64,000 bases of DNA from Promethearchaeota archaeon (GTDB lineage Archaea > Asgardarchaeota > Lokiarchaeia > Sigyniarchaeales > SOKP01), in NCBI GenBank assembly GCA_019057795.1, contig JAHLWS010000038.1, positions 40,734 through 104,733 on the forward strand. The letters are read 5' to 3'. Below, one piece after another: positions 37,600-46,105 of the stretch (its first letter is position 1; each line of letters starts with the position of its first letter). The position numbers were made by a program, and so were the translations under genes. The notes below the pieces were generated by a model. The model was not told the DNA's origin and made no database searches. It saw only the letters and a list, made by a program, of their open reading frames with translations.

Positions 37600-38613
37600 A
37601 TGTTGAATTATTTAAGAGATGATCTTAAGACTAATTCTAATACTCTAGATCCCAGATTATTTGTTTCCCAAGATAAGTTATACTTATATTTATTAAGAAA
37701 CAATCTTTATAGAATTCTTAACAGAAGTATAAAGGACACCATTTTTAAGAAATTAATAAAACTTGAAATTCTGAAAGCTCCTAAAGGAACAATTACAGAT
37801 CTTTTAAGATTTTTTAACGAATTAGAAGAAGAATTATATAAATTTGTATATCAAGTATCCCATTTAGATTTACTTATACAATTGTTTATCTCTAATATGA
37901 AAACTCAGATTTTAACTAAAGCAATCGGATTAGAACATCAGACTGTAAAGAGAGTTATAGAGATCGCTGAAGAGATTTTGAGTAAAAATAAAGTAATGAA
38001 TGTGGAAATTTTATACAAGGTGGCAAAAAAAAGATTAAAAATACCTAGAAATGGTCTCTTATTTATAATACAATTTTTAATAAATAAAAAAATATTGATT
38101 GAGGGTTCAAAATTCTCAAGGGAAACAGTTCTTTCAAATTATATTAGAAATAGGATTTATAGATATATAACAATAAATCCTGGAGCACACTTTTCAATTC
38201 TAAGAAAAAAAGCTTTATTAGAAGAAACGGGGAGTTCTGGACAATTAGTATGGCATTTGGAGATGCTTCTAAAATTTAATTACATTAAAAAGATAAAAGT
38301 TGGGCATTACACTGTTTTTCTTCCATATGAACTTGATGAGAATGTTGGGAAAATCCTCTTCATCTTAAGAGATCGAATAAATGACAAAATAATTCATCTC
38401 CTTATTGAGAATGAAACTTTCATCAAATCGGATATATATAAAAAAATTAATGAAAAGAGAGCGGATGTATATTATCGCATCAATAATTTATTAGAACATG
38501 GTATAATTACTTTAAACCAAGATTTGGACAAAGAAATGTGTATAAACCATGATTTAAGGGAAGATATCATTAAAATTATAGATACAACAAAATCTTTTAT
38601 TAAAAAAACATAA
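37600..38613 (+). CDS. Protein with repeated winged-helix domains, likely transcriptional regulator
   Basis: 337 residues, helical, with at least two winged-helix units in the second half (YRYITINPGAHFSILRKKA with VWHLEMLLKFNYIKKI; then IIHLLIENETFIKSDIYKKI with VYYRINNLLEHGIITL). This tandem arrangement is common in archaeal regulators. The N-terminal 170 residues are helical and not recognised. The gene precedes the seven-helix longin-like protein by 26 bases and could regulate or be co-expressed with it. Confidence 0.7.
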   Translation: MLNYLRDDLKTNSNTLDPRLFVSQDKLYLYLLRNNLYRILNRSIKDTIFKKLIKLEILKAPKGTITDLLRFFNELEEELYKFVYQVSHLDLLIQLFISNMKTQILTKAIGLEHQTVKRVIEIAEEILSKNKVMNVEILYKVAKKRLKIPRNGLLFIIQFLINKKILIEGSKFSRETVLSNYIRNRIYRYITINPGAHFSILRKKALLEETGSSGQLVWHLEMLLKFNYIKKIKVGHYTVFLPYELDENVGKILFILRDRINDKIIHLLIENETFIKSDIYKKINEKRADVYYRINNLLEHGIITLNQDLDKEMCINHDLREDIIKIIDTTKSFIKKT

Positions 38614-38639
38614 TTAATCGTTAGAGAAGAGGAAAGAGA

Positions 38640-39959
38640 ATGGTTTTAAATTGGAATATTGAGGTTATTGTTGATTTTTTGTGCTTTGCGCTTACTTTCA
38701 TTCTTACAATAGTTTCATACTATACTCCAAGAGCTAAAAAGATTAAATCGCTATTTTTTATTAGATTAGGCTTTATCTCTTTTTGGATCTTTATATTATT
38801 AGATGGGCTGTCAATTCTATTTTTAAATGAATATCTAGGTGTTCTTAGTGGATTTCTTCTTATTCCAGCAGCATTATTTATAATAATTGGTGTAAATTAT
38901 ACAATCAAAGACCACTTTTATTCCTTTGGATTTCTTATCACTTTTGGCTTAACTGTGTTATTCATATATATTGGAATCCAACCCGGTGCTGTGGAAATAG
39001 GACCACAAGCGGGATATCTAGGAATAAGGTGGATAGGGTTATTTAGTACTTTGGGAACGATATTAACTGGTATCTCGTTGTTTTATTTATTTTATTGGGG
39101 TATAAAGACGTGGATAAATGCACCATTTTTGATTAAAAAAGAAGCATCTATATTTTTTATCGGAGTTTTTTTCGTTTGCCCTTGTGGTTTTATCTTTTAT
39201 ATCTTGTACTTTTTTGACCCAATTTATATTATATTTAGTGATTTTTCTATACTTATAGGTGCTATAATCCTAATATTCACTGTTTTAAGGGAACCTAAAC
39301 TATTATATATATTACCCTTTTCAATCCATAGAATTGTTGTTAAAGACAGGAACGGTCATCCCTTATATGATCATGATTGGTCTGAAACAAATATAAGTGA
39401 AGCAATTTTCACAGGCTTTTTAAATGCAGTACAACTTATGAGTGAAGAAGTAATGAATATTGGAGGTCTTTTAGATATTAATCTAGAAGAAGGTATTTTG
39501 ATATTAAAAGAATCTAAAAATATAACTGTAGGTTTAGTCGCCTCAAAAACTTCAAAATTGTTAAGAGATTCTGTAATTAAGTTCACTGATGATTTTGAGA
39601 AGAAATTTGAACGAGAATTAAAAAGATCGGTTAAGGATATGGCTCAATACGATGCAGCATTCGAATTGATTGAAAAGTATTTTTCAAACTTTCCATATAA
39701 GATTATTAAAAGCAAAAAACAACCCCTCCTTCTAACAGGAAAATACGTAAAAATTCCATTAGAACTAGAAAACAAACTTCGAAAAATATTTCCAGATGAA
39801 GAAGAATATGAAGCTATTAAAACTGAATTGATAAAATCACCCCTCTCGTTTACTTCTGGATTCACCAAGCTTTATAACGAGTTAAAAGATGAGATTGAAA
39901 AAATCTCAGATGAAGAAATGAAATTTTTAGATGAAAATTACGACAGAAACAATCAATAG
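38640..39959 (+). CDS. Seven-helix membrane protein with C-terminal longin/Roadblock-like domain
   Basis: Residues 1-220 form seven hydrophobic segments (about 8-26, 37-58, 66-84, 93-112, 128-152, 169-190, 193-215). Residues about 228-330 look like a longin/Roadblock-type fold: IHRIVVKDRNGHPLYDHDW, then a GFLNAVQLMSEE helix, EGILILKESKNITVGLVAS strands and an amphipathic FTDDFEKKFERELK helix. The rest is helical and charged. This suggests a membrane receptor whose cytosolic domain docks a small GTPase or similar partner (inference). It sits just before the ESCRT region. No kinase motif is seen. Confidence 0.7.
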   Translation: MVLNWNIEVIVDFLCFALTFILTIVSYYTPRAKKIKSLFFIRLGFISFWIFILLDGLSILFLNEYLGVLSGFLLIPAALFIIIGVNYTIKDHFYSFGFLITFGLTVLFIYIGIQPGAVEIGPQAGYLGIRWIGLFSTLGTILTGISLFYLFYWGIKTWINAPFLIKKEASIFFIGVFFVCPCGFIFYILYFFDPIYIIFSDFSILIGAIILIFTVLREPKLLYILPFSIHRIVVKDRNGHPLYDHDWSETNISEAIFTGFLNAVQLMSEEVMNIGGLLDINLEEGILILKESKNITVGLVASKTSKLLRDSVIKFTDDFEKKFERELKRSVKDMAQYDAAFELIEKYFSNFPYKIIKSKKQPLLLTGKYVKIPLELENKLRKIFPDEEEYEAIKTELIKSPLSFTSGFTKLYNELKDEIEKISDEEMKFLDENYDRNNQ

Positions 39960-40105
39960 TATTACGGGTTAAAGCATTAAATTTGATTATTCTCTTTTTT
40001 TTTAGAAGTTTTTTTATAATATTTACGTATAAATTTGGTCCTAGTGATTTTATATTGATAAAACATATAATGATTTTTGGGATATATTAGGATATTTGAG
40101 AGATT

Positions 40106-40129
40106 TGGGCGGAATCCTCCCTTTTAATG
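40106..40129. repeat. Quasi-palindromic element related to 35428-35449
   Basis: TGGGCGGAATCCTCCCTTTT then AATG. Shares TGGG, TCCTCCC and TTTAATG spacing with the hairpin at 35431. Lies between two convergent-end genes. Role unknown. Confidence 0.3.
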
Positions 40130-40192
40130 AATTTAGGAGTAGGATAAATTGATCTTTACTCTCGAAAACGAAAAAACCTAAGCTATAAATAT

Positions 40193-40783
40193 TCATTTTT
40201 TTAATTGTTTTCTCCTTAAATAATATCCTTTATCTAATAAATTAAAAGCAGCTATATTATTTGGGTCCATTTTTTTAAATGAACTAGAATCTATTCGAGC
40301 TCTTGATATAGCAATAATCTCATTGTTTTGATTAAAAACAGCAAGAAAGTCGTTTTTTTTTGACTCTAATGGCATCATTCTTACCATCTTTTTTAAAATA
40401 TTATTTCCATAAAGAATTGATTTCTCTCCTTCTTTATTTACGATGATCTGTTTACTTTTTGGAATTTTATCATGGTTATGGATAAATTCAGCTCCTTCTA
40501 AACTTAAAAAGAAAATTCCCTTCTTAATGAAACCAAAATAAACACCTGCTGAACATACGATTTCTACTTTAAGGATTTTTTCCAAAAGATTACCTTGATC
40601 ACGGGAAATTAAATAGATTGAGGGAAACTTGGTTTCAGCTTCCAACCTATTTAAGGAAATATATAATCTATAGTCGTTTTTCTCGAAAAAGGGTAATATA
40701 TTGGGGGATAATTTTATAAGGGAGTCGTAAATCATCGTTGTTTCAATTATATTAACAAGCCTAAAAGTTTTAAAATCTCTCAT
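40193..40783 (-). CDS. Nip7-like PUA-domain protein (60S-type ribosome biogenesis factor)
   Basis: The C-terminal half aligns by eye with eukaryotic Nip7: SILYGNNILKKMV corresponds to FLYGNHVLKSGL, and FKKMDPNNIAAFNLLDKGYY to the [20 protein letters not shown] region, a PUA RNA-binding domain. The N-terminal half (FFEKNDYRLYISLNRLEAET and VCSAGVYFGFIKKGIFFLSLEGAEFI) has the pre-PUA layout. I start at the ATG at 40783 (197 residues); the longer frame to 40945 would overlap the divergent Vps22-like gene and adds low-quality sequence. Nip7 assists large-subunit rRNA maturation. Confidence 0.75.
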   Translation of the reverse strand: MRDFKTFRLVNIIETTMIYDSLIKLSPNILPFFEKNDYRLYISLNRLEAETKFPSIYLISRDQGNLLEKILKVEIVCSAGVYFGFIKKGIFFLSLEGAEFIHNHDKIPKSKQIIVNKEGEKSILYGNNILKKMVRMMPLESKKNDFLAVFNQNNEIIAISRARIDSSSFKKMDPNNIAAFNLLDKGYYLRRKQLKK

Positions 40784-40862
40784 TCTCGAATAAAATAAAA
40801 AGAAATAAGTAATTTTATTATTATTAATCAAATAAGGTATTAAATAATAGTGATATTGAAAA

Positions 40863-41579
40863 ATGGGCATTCGAAAGATTGAAGATGAAATTGATTTACG
40901 AGAAGCTATGAAAAGGAAGGCAGCAGAGTTAAAAATAAAAGACATTCAAGCGAAAGCTTCTACAGAAAACTTTACAAAAGAAAGACTTAGGGAATTAGCG
41001 AAAAAACATGGTGTTATATTAGCTTTAACTCCTGAATTGAAGGATCAGGTTAGAGACTTGCAAAAAAAGTATAACATACCATCTTCAAAAATTATAACAG
41101 AACAAATCACGGAAAACGATGTTTTGAAGAAGTTTTCTAAAATCGATCACGAAAAGTTAGGAATGCTTGCCTATCAAAGAGTTTTGATGCAAAAAGAAGA
41201 AATTGGAGTTGGATTGATGCCTATTTCTGAAGTTTATAACTTAGTAAATACAGGTATTTTAAAAGAAGTATTAAATATAAAGGATTTACTCAAAGCATTA
41301 AAGATTCTGAAAAAGGATCGCGTCATAGAGGAACTACAAAAATTAAGGGGCAGTTCCGTAATGGTGAGGTTCTTTCCTGTTCAGTACACTAACGATCAAG
41401 TGAAAATTATCGGAATCGCAAAAGAAAAAGGTTATATCTCGCTTGAAGATGTTTGTGTTGCTCTAACATGGTCTCAAGATCGCGCCCTACAAACCCTAAA
41501 ATCGTTAGAAGATAGTGGAGTCGCTAAATTTAGGGAATCTCTTTTAAAAGGAAAGCAGTGGTATTTCCCTTCAATATAA
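40863..41579 (+). CDS. ESCRT-II EAP30-domain protein (Vps22/SNF8-like)
   Basis: 238 residues. An N-terminal helix like Vps22 (IRKIEDEIDLREAMKRKA) leads to an EAP30 body with tandem winged helices: ISEVYNLVNTGILKEVLNIKDLLKALKIL near 125-155 and YISLEDVCVALTWSQDRALQTLKSLEDSGVAKFRE near 190-225, ending in KGKQWYFPSI, which matches the W-F-P end of SNF8. In ESCRT-II it would bind Vps25 and link membranes to ESCRT-III. The convergent Vps25-like gene ends 5 bases away. Confidence 0.85.
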   Translation: MGIRKIEDEIDLREAMKRKAAELKIKDIQAKASTENFTKERLRELAKKHGVILALTPELKDQVRDLQKKYNIPSSKIITEQITENDVLKKFSKIDHEKLGMLAYQRVLMQKEEIGVGLMPISEVYNLVNTGILKEVLNIKDLLKALKILKKDRVIEELQKLRGSSVMVRFFPVQYTNDQVKIIGIAKEKGYISLEDVCVALTWSQDRALQTLKSLEDSGVAKFRESLLKGKQWYFPSI

Positions 41580-41584
41580 GAGAT

Positions 41585-42496
41585 TTATTCTATTTTGATT
41601 TTAAAAGAAAGCTGACCGTCATCTAGTTTTATAATCTTCCCTCTCTTATCTTTTTCCAATATTTTAAATATTTTTATAATATCTTTGTGGGGAAGCGTGT
41701 TAAAATCCTTGTTAGATTCTCTTATTTCAAATATTAATATTGGTTCTAATGGTGAAATTTCCATTGCCCAATCGTAGACTTCTTCGGCCCAATTATCCAA
41801 ACTTTTCCAATAAACTCTTAATTTCTCTTTACTTTTTGATAACCATTCAGCTTGTTCTTGATTTACTAGTTCTTCAGCGATTTCCTTTAAAGCTGAATTG
41901 CGATTATCAAATTTGGAAAAGGGTTTCTCGAACTCTAACTTTCTTAGATATAATATATGAAGAATCGCGTACCGAGCATAGTCAAAAAAAACTTTGGACC
42001 ACTCATCTTTCCAGGATTCGTAATCCTTAAGGTCTGTTTTTTTATTAGGAAGAGAAAACATGAAAACATATCTTTTTTCTTCGAGCCAAGGGTAATCGTT
42101 CAATAACAACTCGTAAGTTGAAATTTCTCTGGCAACAACACCCCTCTCTCTTATTATTTCTAATTCAATCTCTTGAAGCTCTTTCTCGATTTGAGCGGCA
42201 TTTTGTTTATAAGCTTTTTGATCGATTTCTCCTAGTTTTGATGTGAGAAAGTCTTCAATTTTATCTAAACGCGCTTCTATTTCTTCACTTGGTAATTTTT
42301 CGATTGTTTCTTCCTCAACAATTTCTTCTGTACTCCCTTCTTGTATCGATTCTTGCTTTTCTATCGTTTTTTGGCTTCTTAGTTCTTTTAACCGAGCTAA
42401 TTCTTTCCTTAAGTCTTCAAGTTCCTTATCTGCTTTTTCTTTGACTTCTTTAGGAACTTCTTTCGGTTTTTCTTTTTGCCTTTCCATATTTCGCAA
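41585..42496 (-). CDS. ESCRT-II Vps25-like protein with long N-terminal coiled coil
   Basis: 303 residues. The C-terminal 170 residues match the human VPS25 plan: YPWLEEKRYVFMFSLPN (VPS25 WPWQYRFPPFFTLQPN), EWLSKSKEKLRVYWKSLDNW (EWLDKSKSSFLIMWRRPEEW), a YDWAMEIS...LIFEI segment and a DDGQLSFKI end, giving two winged helices. Residues 1-125 form a charged coiled coil (KELEDLRKELARLKELRSQK) not found in eukaryotic Vps25. The gene lies 13 bases downstream of the Vps4-like gene in one operon. The extension may replace other ESCRT subunits as a linker (inference). Confidence 0.85.
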   Translation of the reverse strand: MRNMERQKEKPKEVPKEVKEKADKELEDLRKELARLKELRSQKTIEKQESIQEGSTEEIVEEETIEKLPSEEIEARLDKIEDFLTSKLGEIDQKAYKQNAAQIEKELQEIELEIIRERGVVAREISTYELLLNDYPWLEEKRYVFMFSLPNKKTDLKDYESWKDEWSKVFFDYARYAILHILYLRKLEFEKPFSKFDNRNSALKEIAEELVNQEQAEWLSKSKEKLRVYWKSLDNWAEEVYDWAMEISPLEPILIFEIRESNKDFNTLPHKDIIKIFKILEKDKRGKIIKLDDGQLSFKIKIE

Positions 42497-42509
42497 CTTA
42501 AATTTTTAT

Positions 42510-43727
42510 TTAATATTCTCCAAAATCTTTTGCCCATTGTTCATATTGCTTTAGAGCAGCGCTAGTTGTCATTGGCTTAACTTTTTTTAATGTTTTAGTA
42601 AAATCTTTTAAATTAATATCCCTTACAATTACTTCTTGATCGTTGTTTTCTAAAAGTCCACTCATATCTAATTCTCTAATTGGAAGCATAATAACTTCGC
42701 GACACACATTAGAAATATCTCTTCCAGAATATCCTTCAGATCTAACTCCTAATTCGACGAAATCTTCTTCAGTTAACGACATATTAATACCTGCGGTATG
42801 AATTTTAAAGATTCCAATTCTGGCTGTTAGATCTGGAAGCGGTACATATACTTTCTTTTCAAATCTACTAAGCATAGCAGCGTCAATGTCCCAAGGTCGA
42901 TTAGTAGCGCCTAAAACTAATAATGGTTTTTTAGAACCCGATCTAACGCCCTGAATTTCGCTTAACAATTGCGTTTTTACCCGTCTTTCGCCTCCTCCTT
43001 CGTGCCCCTCGCCTCTTTTAGTTGCCACCGAGTCAATTTCATCCATAAAAATTAAACTTGGAGCTTTAATTCGAGCAACTTTAAAAAGCGAGCTAATTAA
43101 CTTCTCACTTTCGCCTAACCATTTGCTTAATAAATCTGCGGATGAAACACTAAAAAATGTCGCTTCACATTCCGTAGCAGCAGCTCTCGCTAATAGGGTT
43201 TTTCCACATCCAGGTGGACCAAACAATAATATGCCTGACCATGGTTTTCTTGCTCCCGTAAAAAGTTGGGGTTTCATAATTGGCAACACTATCGCTTCTC
43301 TTAAAGCTTGTTTAGACGACTTTAAGCCCGCAATATCGTTCCACCTTACATTAGGAGATTCTGTTAATATTGTGCCTGAAATCGAATCTATAATTTCTTG
43401 TTCTTCAGCAGAATATTGTCCTTCCTCTCCTTTTCCCTCGCTATCTTTGGCTTCACTTGTACCCATAGAGGGTCTTCCTTTTCGAGCACGAGGGCCACTT
43501 AAATGTGCTTTAAGTACGTTAGCACGATTAATATACTGTTCAATTTGATCGCGACATTTTCTAATCATTATTGGGTTTTTATTAAATTTTACGAATTGAA
43601 TTAGGATTTCTGCGGCTCTTTGATATTTATTTAGCGCTTGTCTATATTGGCCCTTTTCGTCTAATGCAACTGCAGCTTGCGCTTCTTGAACAGCGTATTG
43701 ATAAAGTTTACTGTCGACACTACTCAA
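42510..43727 (-). CDS. vps4: Vps4-type AAA ATPase with MIT domain
   Basis: Disassembles and recycles ESCRT-III polymers on membranes. Residues 1-75 are an MIT three-helix domain (AVALDEKGQYRQALNKYQRA) that binds MIM motifs of Snf7 proteins. Then a linker and one AAA module: Walker A GPPGCGKT (170-177), Walker B LIFMDEID (225-232), sensor GATNRPWDID (273-282) and an arginine-finger region MLSRFEKK (285-292). The C-terminal part ends with a Vps4-like helix. Length 405 is typical. First gene of the vps4-vps25 operon and divergent from the Snf7 gene. Confidence 0.95.
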   Translation of the reverse strand: MSSVDSKLYQYAVQEAQAAVALDEKGQYRQALNKYQRAAEILIQFVKFNKNPIMIRKCRDQIEQYINRANVLKAHLSGPRARKGRPSMGTSEAKDSEGKGEEGQYSAEEQEIIDSISGTILTESPNVRWNDIAGLKSSKQALREAIVLPIMKPQLFTGARKPWSGILLFGPPGCGKTLLARAAATECEATFFSVSSADLLSKWLGESEKLISSLFKVARIKAPSLIFMDEIDSVATKRGEGHEGGGERRVKTQLLSEIQGVRSGSKKPLLVLGATNRPWDIDAAMLSRFEKKVYVPLPDLTARIGIFKIHTAGINMSLTEEDFVELGVRSEGYSGRDISNVCREVIMLPIRELDMSGLLENNDQEVIVRDINLKDFTKTLKKVKPMTTSAALKQYEQWAKDFGEY

Positions 43728-43956
43728 ATTTATAATAACCTTTTTAAATTAATTATTTATCTTGTTTATCTTAAAAAATTATTAATATTTATAGATAATC
43801 TAGTTCGATACTTATTTTATTTATTAATACATCCAAATATATCAAATTTTCTCTTTAAAATTGTACTGTAAACATTGGTCTACAACAAAAAATTATATAA
43901 TCTCGAGTTTTTAATATTATTATATAGTAATAACGAAAAAAGTGATGATTTAAGTA

Positions 43957-44583
43957 ATGGGTTTTTTAAAGGATATGTCAAAATGGCTCTCGGGTGGCCA
44001 AAAAACTGATTCTGTTCGTTCTGCTACCGTCAGGTTAAAAGTGTTCAACAAAAGATTGGCTCGCCAGGTGAGGAAAATGGAGATGTCGTCTAAATTAGCG
44101 AGAGATAAAGCCGTAAGACTTCGAAAAGCGGGTGATATGGACGGTTCAGAATTTCACGCGCGAAATTATCTACAAGTTAAAAAACAAGCTAGAGCGATTG
44201 ACCATTTCAGAACTAACTTAGAAGGAATGGTATTTAAATTGGAACAGGCTAACGCTGTTAAAGATATTTCCGTTATCATGAGTGGTATTGCCACTAGTTT
44301 AGGTGCGTTAAAAAATCAGTTATCGGTTCCTCAGCTTACTGACTTGATGACCACAATTGGTATTGATATGGAAGATTTTTCTGTGGTTGAAGAAATAACA
44401 TCTGACGGAATCGATGATATGACGCTCGATACAGCAGTTACCGATAACCAAGTTAAGGAAATATTAGGCGAAATCGATGCTGAGATACAAGTTGAAGTAG
44501 GTGGAGCATTACCTTCGGTTGATCCCGATGGAAAGGTAAAAGAATTAGAAGATGAATTAAACAAATTGAAGTCGCGAGATTAG
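43957..44583 (+). CDS. ESCRT-III Snf7-domain protein (Vps2/24/46 type)
   Basis: Forms membrane-remodelling filaments. Basic N-terminal helices (RLKVFNKRLARQVRKMEMSS) are followed by a second helix hairpin to residue ~115 and an acidic C-terminal region. The size (208) and the KARNY-type HARNYLQVKKQARA segment fit the Vps2/24/46 branch. The C-terminus VKELEDELNKLKSRD looks like an MIM1 motif for the Vps4 MIT domain. Divergent from vps4 across a 229-base promoter region. Confidence 0.9.
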   Translation: MGFLKDMSKWLSGGQKTDSVRSATVRLKVFNKRLARQVRKMEMSSKLARDKAVRLRKAGDMDGSEFHARNYLQVKKQARAIDHFRTNLEGMVFKLEQANAVKDISVIMSGIATSLGALKNQLSVPQLTDLMTTIGIDMEDFSVVEEITSDGIDDMTLDTAVTDNQVKEILGEIDAEIQVEVGGALPSVDPDGKVKELEDELNKLKSRD

Positions 44584-44584
44584 A

Positions 44585-44594
44585 TTTTTTTTTT
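44585..44594 (+). terminator. Oligo-T tract after the Snf7 gene
   Basis: Ten consecutive T residues starting one base after the stop codon, a likely archaeal intrinsic terminator. No hairpin. Confidence 0.45.
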
Positions 44595-44687
44595 CTAAGT
44601 TTCCCTTTTTAACTACCAAGCAAAATTATTTAAGCTAAAACTCTATTTTTAATTTATTCTCTAATTCAATATTTAAAAGTGTTAAAA

Positions 44688-45695
44688 ATGAATCCAGAAT
44701 TAATAACGATTGGTAGTTGTACTCTTGATTGTATGCTACAAGTTAAAGATATCCTTAGATTTGAATTGTTTGATAAAGAAATTGTTAAAAAATACACTGC
44801 AATTGAATACAGTCGTAAACTGAATATTGAGGGCGTTTTATTTGTTCCTGGAGGTTCTGCTGCTAACATAGCGTCAAATTGTGCGATGTTGGGGTTAAAA
44901 AGCACATATATCGGAGTAATAGGGAACGATTTTTCGGCAAGTATTTGTCTAGAAGATATGAAAAAAAGAGGAGTAGATCTTTCAAGTGTCATTCAAACTG
45001 ATGACGATTGTACGGCGTTCTCAGTAATTTTAAAAACCGAGTGGGGAAAAGACAGAAGTATTCTTGCGTATAAAGGCGCAAATAACATGTTAAAACCTGA
45101 GGATGTGAAAGACGATTTGTTTCATAATATTAAAGCGTTTGCTTGGACATCGTTAACAACCGAAAATGGTTGTAGAGCAATTGAGAAAGCACTGACGCTC
45201 ACATTAGAAAATGGTGGTCAAGTATTTGCTGCACCTAGCATGTCAATTATAAAAAACAACCCAAAATGGGCAAAAATTCTTATTTCAAACTCAAATGTAG
45301 TTTCATTAAATAAAGAAGAGGCTCAAGAGTTTACAAGCGAGACAGATATAGTTCATATGATTCATACTTTTTTAGATCTTGGTATAAAATTAATTTCAAT
45401 TACCGATGGTCCTAATGGCTCAATTATATCTGATGGTAAACATATTGTGAACAGTTCAATTTACGAGGGACCGGTAGAAGACACCACAGGAGCAGGAGAC
45501 GCTTTTCTAAGCGGGCTTCTAATGTCCCAACTAAACGAGTTTAGTCTCGAGAAATCGTCAAAGATGGCAACAGCAATGTCTTATTTAGAAAGCAGAGAAG
45601 TCGGGGTTCGAGAGGGCTTACCTAATAGCTTACGTGAATTAGAAGACTTTATCGCTAATAATGAGATAAAACAAAAAGTTTCACAGATTGTTTAA
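44688..45695 (+). CDS. PfkB/ribokinase family sugar or nucleoside kinase
   Basis: GGSAANIASNCAMLGL (about 51-66) is the first PfkB signature and DTTGAGDAFLSGLL near residue 267 the second, holding the anion hole and catalytic aspartate. Residues 95-110 form the lid. I prefer the ATG at 44688 over the GTG at 44679. Substrate not clear. Confidence 0.9.
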   Translation: MNPELITIGSCTLDCMLQVKDILRFELFDKEIVKKYTAIEYSRKLNIEGVLFVPGGSAANIASNCAMLGLKSTYIGVIGNDFSASICLEDMKKRGVDLSSVIQTDDDCTAFSVILKTEWGKDRSILAYKGANNMLKPEDVKDDLFHNIKAFAWTSLTTENGCRAIEKALTLTLENGGQVFAAPSMSIIKNNPKWAKILISNSNVVSLNKEEAQEFTSETDIVHMIHTFLDLGIKLISITDGPNGSIISDGKHIVNSSIYEGPVEDTTGAGDAFLSGLLMSQLNEFSLEKSSKMATAMSYLESREVGVREGLPNSLRELEDFIANNEIKQKVSQIV

Positions 45696-45870
45696 TTGAA
45701 TGATTAGCTAAAAGAACACAGAACATAGAATAAGATATATAAGGAAAAAAGTAAGTATAATAAATGTTACATCTAATGTAGAAGTGAATTCTGAATTAAG
45801 AAATTAAACCTTGTTACCTTCTTTATATCAACTCATATTAAAGCAATAAATTTTAATTTCTTAATATATT

Positions 45871-45880
45871 TTTTATATCG
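45871..45880 (+). promoter_or_regulatory. TATA-like box for tRNA-Gly
   Basis: TTTTATATCG centred about 26 bases before the first base of the tRNA, the usual archaeal box A distance. Confidence 0.45.
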
Positions 45881-45901
45881 TTAAACGACTTATACTAAAA
45901 A

Positions 45902-46033
45902 GCGCTGCTAGTATAGATTCTATTAAACGTCTTAATAGAATGTAGATTGGTCAGTATACACCAATGTTGCAAAGCAATATGGGTAAAACAGGTTGCCAAC
46001 TTGGTGACCCGGGTTCGATTCCCGGGCGGCGCA
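45902..46033 (+). tRNA. tRNA-Gly(GCC) interrupted by two putative 29-base introns
   Basis: Seven-base acceptor stem GCGCTGC (45902-45908) pairs fully with GCGGCGC (46026-46032), A73 at 46033. Removing about 45915-45943 and 45960-45988 leaves 74 bases: D stem GTAT/GTAT (wobble pairs) around AGATTGGTCA, anticodon stem CCAGG/CTTGG around TTGCCAA (anticodon GCC, Gly), variable TGAC, T arm CCGGG-TTCGATT-CCCGG. The first insertion lies between AGATT repeats and holds a perfect 10-bp hairpin; the second, between positions 27 and 28, holds a TGTTGC/GCAATA hairpin. Intron borders can shift a few bases. CCA is not encoded. A tRNA-Asn reading gives a two-base variable loop and is less good. Confidence 0.7.
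45999..46033 (+). repeat. tRNA 3'-half repeat, copy A (inside tRNA-Gly)
   Basis: Anticodon stem 3' strand, T arm and acceptor 3' strand. 30 of 35 bases match copy B at 46555-46589 in direct orientation. The interval between copies contains the two small overlapping ORFs. Confidence 0.65.
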
Positions 46034-46105
46034 CTTCTCTTAACAGATAGTTTTATTTCAAGTCAAATCAGTTAATTATAAATAGACAATTTGTTAAGAA
46101 ATATT

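Noticed and set aside
40784..40945. N-terminal extension of the Nip7-like gene overlapping the Vps22-like gene
   Set aside because: It would overlap the divergent ESCRT gene by 83 bases and adds hydrophobic, non-family sequence; the ATG at 40783 fits the domain.
45957..46008. Alternative reading of the tRNA as tRNA-Asn(GTT) with one anticodon-loop intron
   Set aside because: It forms a CACCA/TGGTG anticodon stem but leaves only two bases in the variable loop. The Gly(GCC) reading gives a four-base variable region and a normal anticodon loop.
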